This document shows positions 15,301-15,610 of a DNA stretch of 15,610 bases, in pieces. Below the pieces are notes generated by a model. It was not told the origin of the DNA and searched no databases. It saw nothing but the letters and a program-made list of their open reading frames with translations. This DNA comes from JAAFKA01 sp044348925 (lineage in GTDB: Bacteria; Bacteroidota; Bacteroidia; Cytophagales; Thermoflexibacteraceae), in NCBI GenBank assembly GCA_044348925.1, contig JBIKRY010000086.1:1-15610 (forward strand). Direction: 5' to 3'. Position 1 is the first letter of the stretch. Every line of letters begins with the position of its first letter. The position numbers and the translations under genes are program-made.

Positions 15301-15610
15301 ATCAGTTGTCAAGTTCAATTCAAAGTCCTCGTTCTTAAATACTTGTAAATCAGCATTTTGTAGCTTAAAATTAAATGGTGCTTTTGGCTCAAAAGTTTTG
15401 TTATATTGCATAATACGTGGCGTTGCCTCCGTAAAAAGTCGTGGCACAAAAGTCCACAACAAACCTACTAATCCCAAAATTGGCAACAAAAACCACAAAA
15501 AATACCTGCGATTATCTTCATAATGTACCGCATCAGCAAAATTGAAAACAGAAAGTTGTTGAGATTTTTGGTTGATGCTGGCAAACAAAAGCCCCCCGCC
15601 CCCTACAGGG
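12328..15610 (-). CDS. DUF4175-like giant coiled-coil membrane protein, 5' end beyond window
   Basis: More than 1086 residues are visible; numbering here starts at a TTG at 15588. Residues 29-48 are a membrane segment. About 65-385 are beta-rich, Ig-like (PSYINKANEKLDNTGNLIIPEGTTV, split here only for naming; DKLEYFVQVWDNDGIKGSKSA). About 385-760 and 800-1060 are long charged coiled coils. The order matches DUF4175-type proteins of Bacteroidota, whose full-length forms have further N-terminal membrane helices. The frame stays open to the window edge (codons reading PVGGGGLL before FASINQ), so the TTG is probably not the true start. Low-complexity tracts lie at residues 595-633 and 949-980, and a palindromic repeat encodes residues 304-314. 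The function is unknown. Confidence 0.85.
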   Translation of the reverse strand, partial: PVGGGGLLFASINQKSQQLSVFNFADAVHYEDNRRYFLWFLLPILGLVGLLWTFVPRLFTEATPRIMQYNKTFEPKAPFNFKLQNADLQVFKNEDFELNLTTDGEALPKEVTVLTNDGRKLRMESKSIGQFAYLFKNVQKDIELQFESAGFKSNLFTIKVLERPNLSNFSAQLTYPSYINKANEKLDNTGNLIIPEGTTVTWTFKAQQTDKLNVQFGEEITETIKKDNDVFELTKKLLKSTSYKLNLKNPHSTNKEPIEYQVNVIPDEYPTITLKQYEDTTLYNYVLVGGNIGDDYGVRKLEFGYRVLPKDLLGFEKPNKSENNNSTNNFKFIPLTFNASLINQSYYQQIALSELKLQEGDKLEYFVQVWDNDGIKGSKSAKTSTFEFNVPDKSAMKQAMQQSAKSAESQIAKALDKAKELENALKDVEDRLKTKKNLNWQDKKAIEELLQKKAEMEQEMAKMQEQNKMLQNKQDRFGQQNKEIAEKAKQLQELMDKVLDDEMKKMYDELNKLLQQDNMKPEMQQMVEKMEKKNQNVKKELDRALELFKKLQFEQKMNQTIEDLKELAEKQEDLAEKTDKLEQDLGQDKQDLQDKKDLKDKSEKTEKSEKTDKTEKSEKTDKTEKSDKTEKSDKTEKSDKNADKKDEQKSENAAPKTAEQAEKKQEELNKEFQDLKKELDELEKLNKELKDKDGKEENQEKLDEMKPDAKDVEQEQKESKESLQKKESKKAAKKQKKAADKMKEMAEKAEEMQQSSEQEQAEEDYDDLRKILENLVKLSFDQEEVMKEYRKIRQDDPRFITLGQQQLKLKDDAKIIEDSLLSLAKRVFQIQSFVTREVTNMNDYMEQSLDEIKKRNTSAASGKQQFAMTAMNNLALMLSDVLKSMQENMGKQMSGKQMANKKGSKPNLGQMQKGLGQKIQDLQKSGKTGKALSEELAKLAAEQEMIRKALQEQMGKNGKEKKGKEGKDGKEGKDGKEGDNGENGMGGDISKMLEQMEKSEEDLVNKRVTEELIQRQKEILTRLLESEKAMREREEDPNREANTAKEKQQIVPPAFEEYLKLKEKQVELLKTIPPSFNPYYKQKVNEYFKKMGS
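12649..12744 (-). repeat. Gly-Lys-Glu/Asp low-complexity tract in DUF4175-like gene
   Basis: Residues 949-980 are a collagen-like GKEGKDGKEG run ending in GENGMGG. The DNA is a degenerate tandem repeat of TTTTCCGTCTTTACCTTC type. It probably forms a flexible hydrophilic linker between coiled coils and is likely to vary in length between strains. Confidence 0.75.
13690..13806 (-). repeat. tandem SDKTEK/SEKTDK repeat in DUF4175-like gene
   Basis: Residues 595-633 are made of three-residue alternations (S/T, E/D, K) arranged as about six 18-bp units such as SEKTDK, SEKTDK and SDKTEK. The DNA copies are nearly identical in the middle, which suggests recent slippage expansion. The product is a highly charged, probably disordered or single-helix segment. 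Confidence 0.85.
14647..14680. repeat. perfect palindrome inside coding sequence
   Basis: AGACTTGTTAGGTTT (14647-14661), a TTCG loop and AAACCTAACAAGTCT (14666-14680) form a perfect 15-bp stem. On the coding strand 33 of these bases are read exactly in frame as DLLGFEKPNKS (residues 304-314), between two conserved-looking beta strands. It resembles intergenic palindromic repeats of Bacteroidota more than coding sequence. Confidence 0.8.
15591..15610. repeat. GC-rich, probably palindromic repeat cut by window edge
   Basis: GCCCCCCGCCCCCTACAGGG is almost pure G/C in a strongly AT-rich region. The last bases start to form a palindrome around CCCTACAGGG. It resembles the AAAAGCCCCC..CCCCTAAAGGGGG intergenic repeats that I recall from Bacteroidota genomes. 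It coincides with the point where the DUF4175-like reading frame should continue into its N-terminal membrane region. Confidence 0.55.

Overview
The window is AT-rich DNA with no tRNA, rRNA or CRISPR. It most resembles a member of the Bacteroidota, probably a Cytophagales-type gliding or marine bacterium. The reasons are that starts lack Shine-Dalgarno sequences, the map gene has a TAnnTTTG -7 element, and several families are typical of that phylum: a DUF1573 lipoprotein, a DUF4175-like giant coiled-coil membrane protein and a sulfatase-superfamily membrane protein. The genus cannot be fixed from the sequence alone.

Layout. 1-459 has no confident gene. It holds a structured hairpin plus T-run, a minus-strand frame interrupted by one stop, and one copy of a 36-bp repeat. 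460-3363 (+) carries a membrane sulfatase-superfamily protein and the cytochrome oxidase assembly protein CcoG. 3584-5821 (+) is a three-part protein: a conserved N-terminal region, a metallo-beta-lactamase fold and two cyclic-nucleotide-binding-like domains. It is closed by a strong terminator. 6111-7328 (+) is methionine aminopeptidase (map) with a small membrane protein. 7333-7560 is a MITE-like element built from palindromic units, one of which recurs at 406-441. 7756-8223 (-) is a DUF1573 lipoprotein. 8536-9489 (+) is methylenetetrahydrofolate reductase (metF) with its own terminator. 9490-9883 contains a good sigma-54 type promoter motif followed by two hairpins, the second terminator-like, which suggests a small RNA of about 120 nt. 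9884-12266 (+) is a probable two-gene unit: a membrane-anchored metallophosphoesterase and an acyltransferase-3 family protein. A shared bidirectional terminator separates it from 12328-15610 (-), a DUF4175-like protein cut by the window edge.

The genes are mostly housekeeping or envelope functions and do not form one obvious pathway. The parts most worth following are the metallo-beta-lactamase / double CNB protein, the palindromic repeat families (including one that lies in frame inside the DUF4175-like gene and a GC-rich one at its visible 5' end), and the possible sigma-54 driven small RNA.
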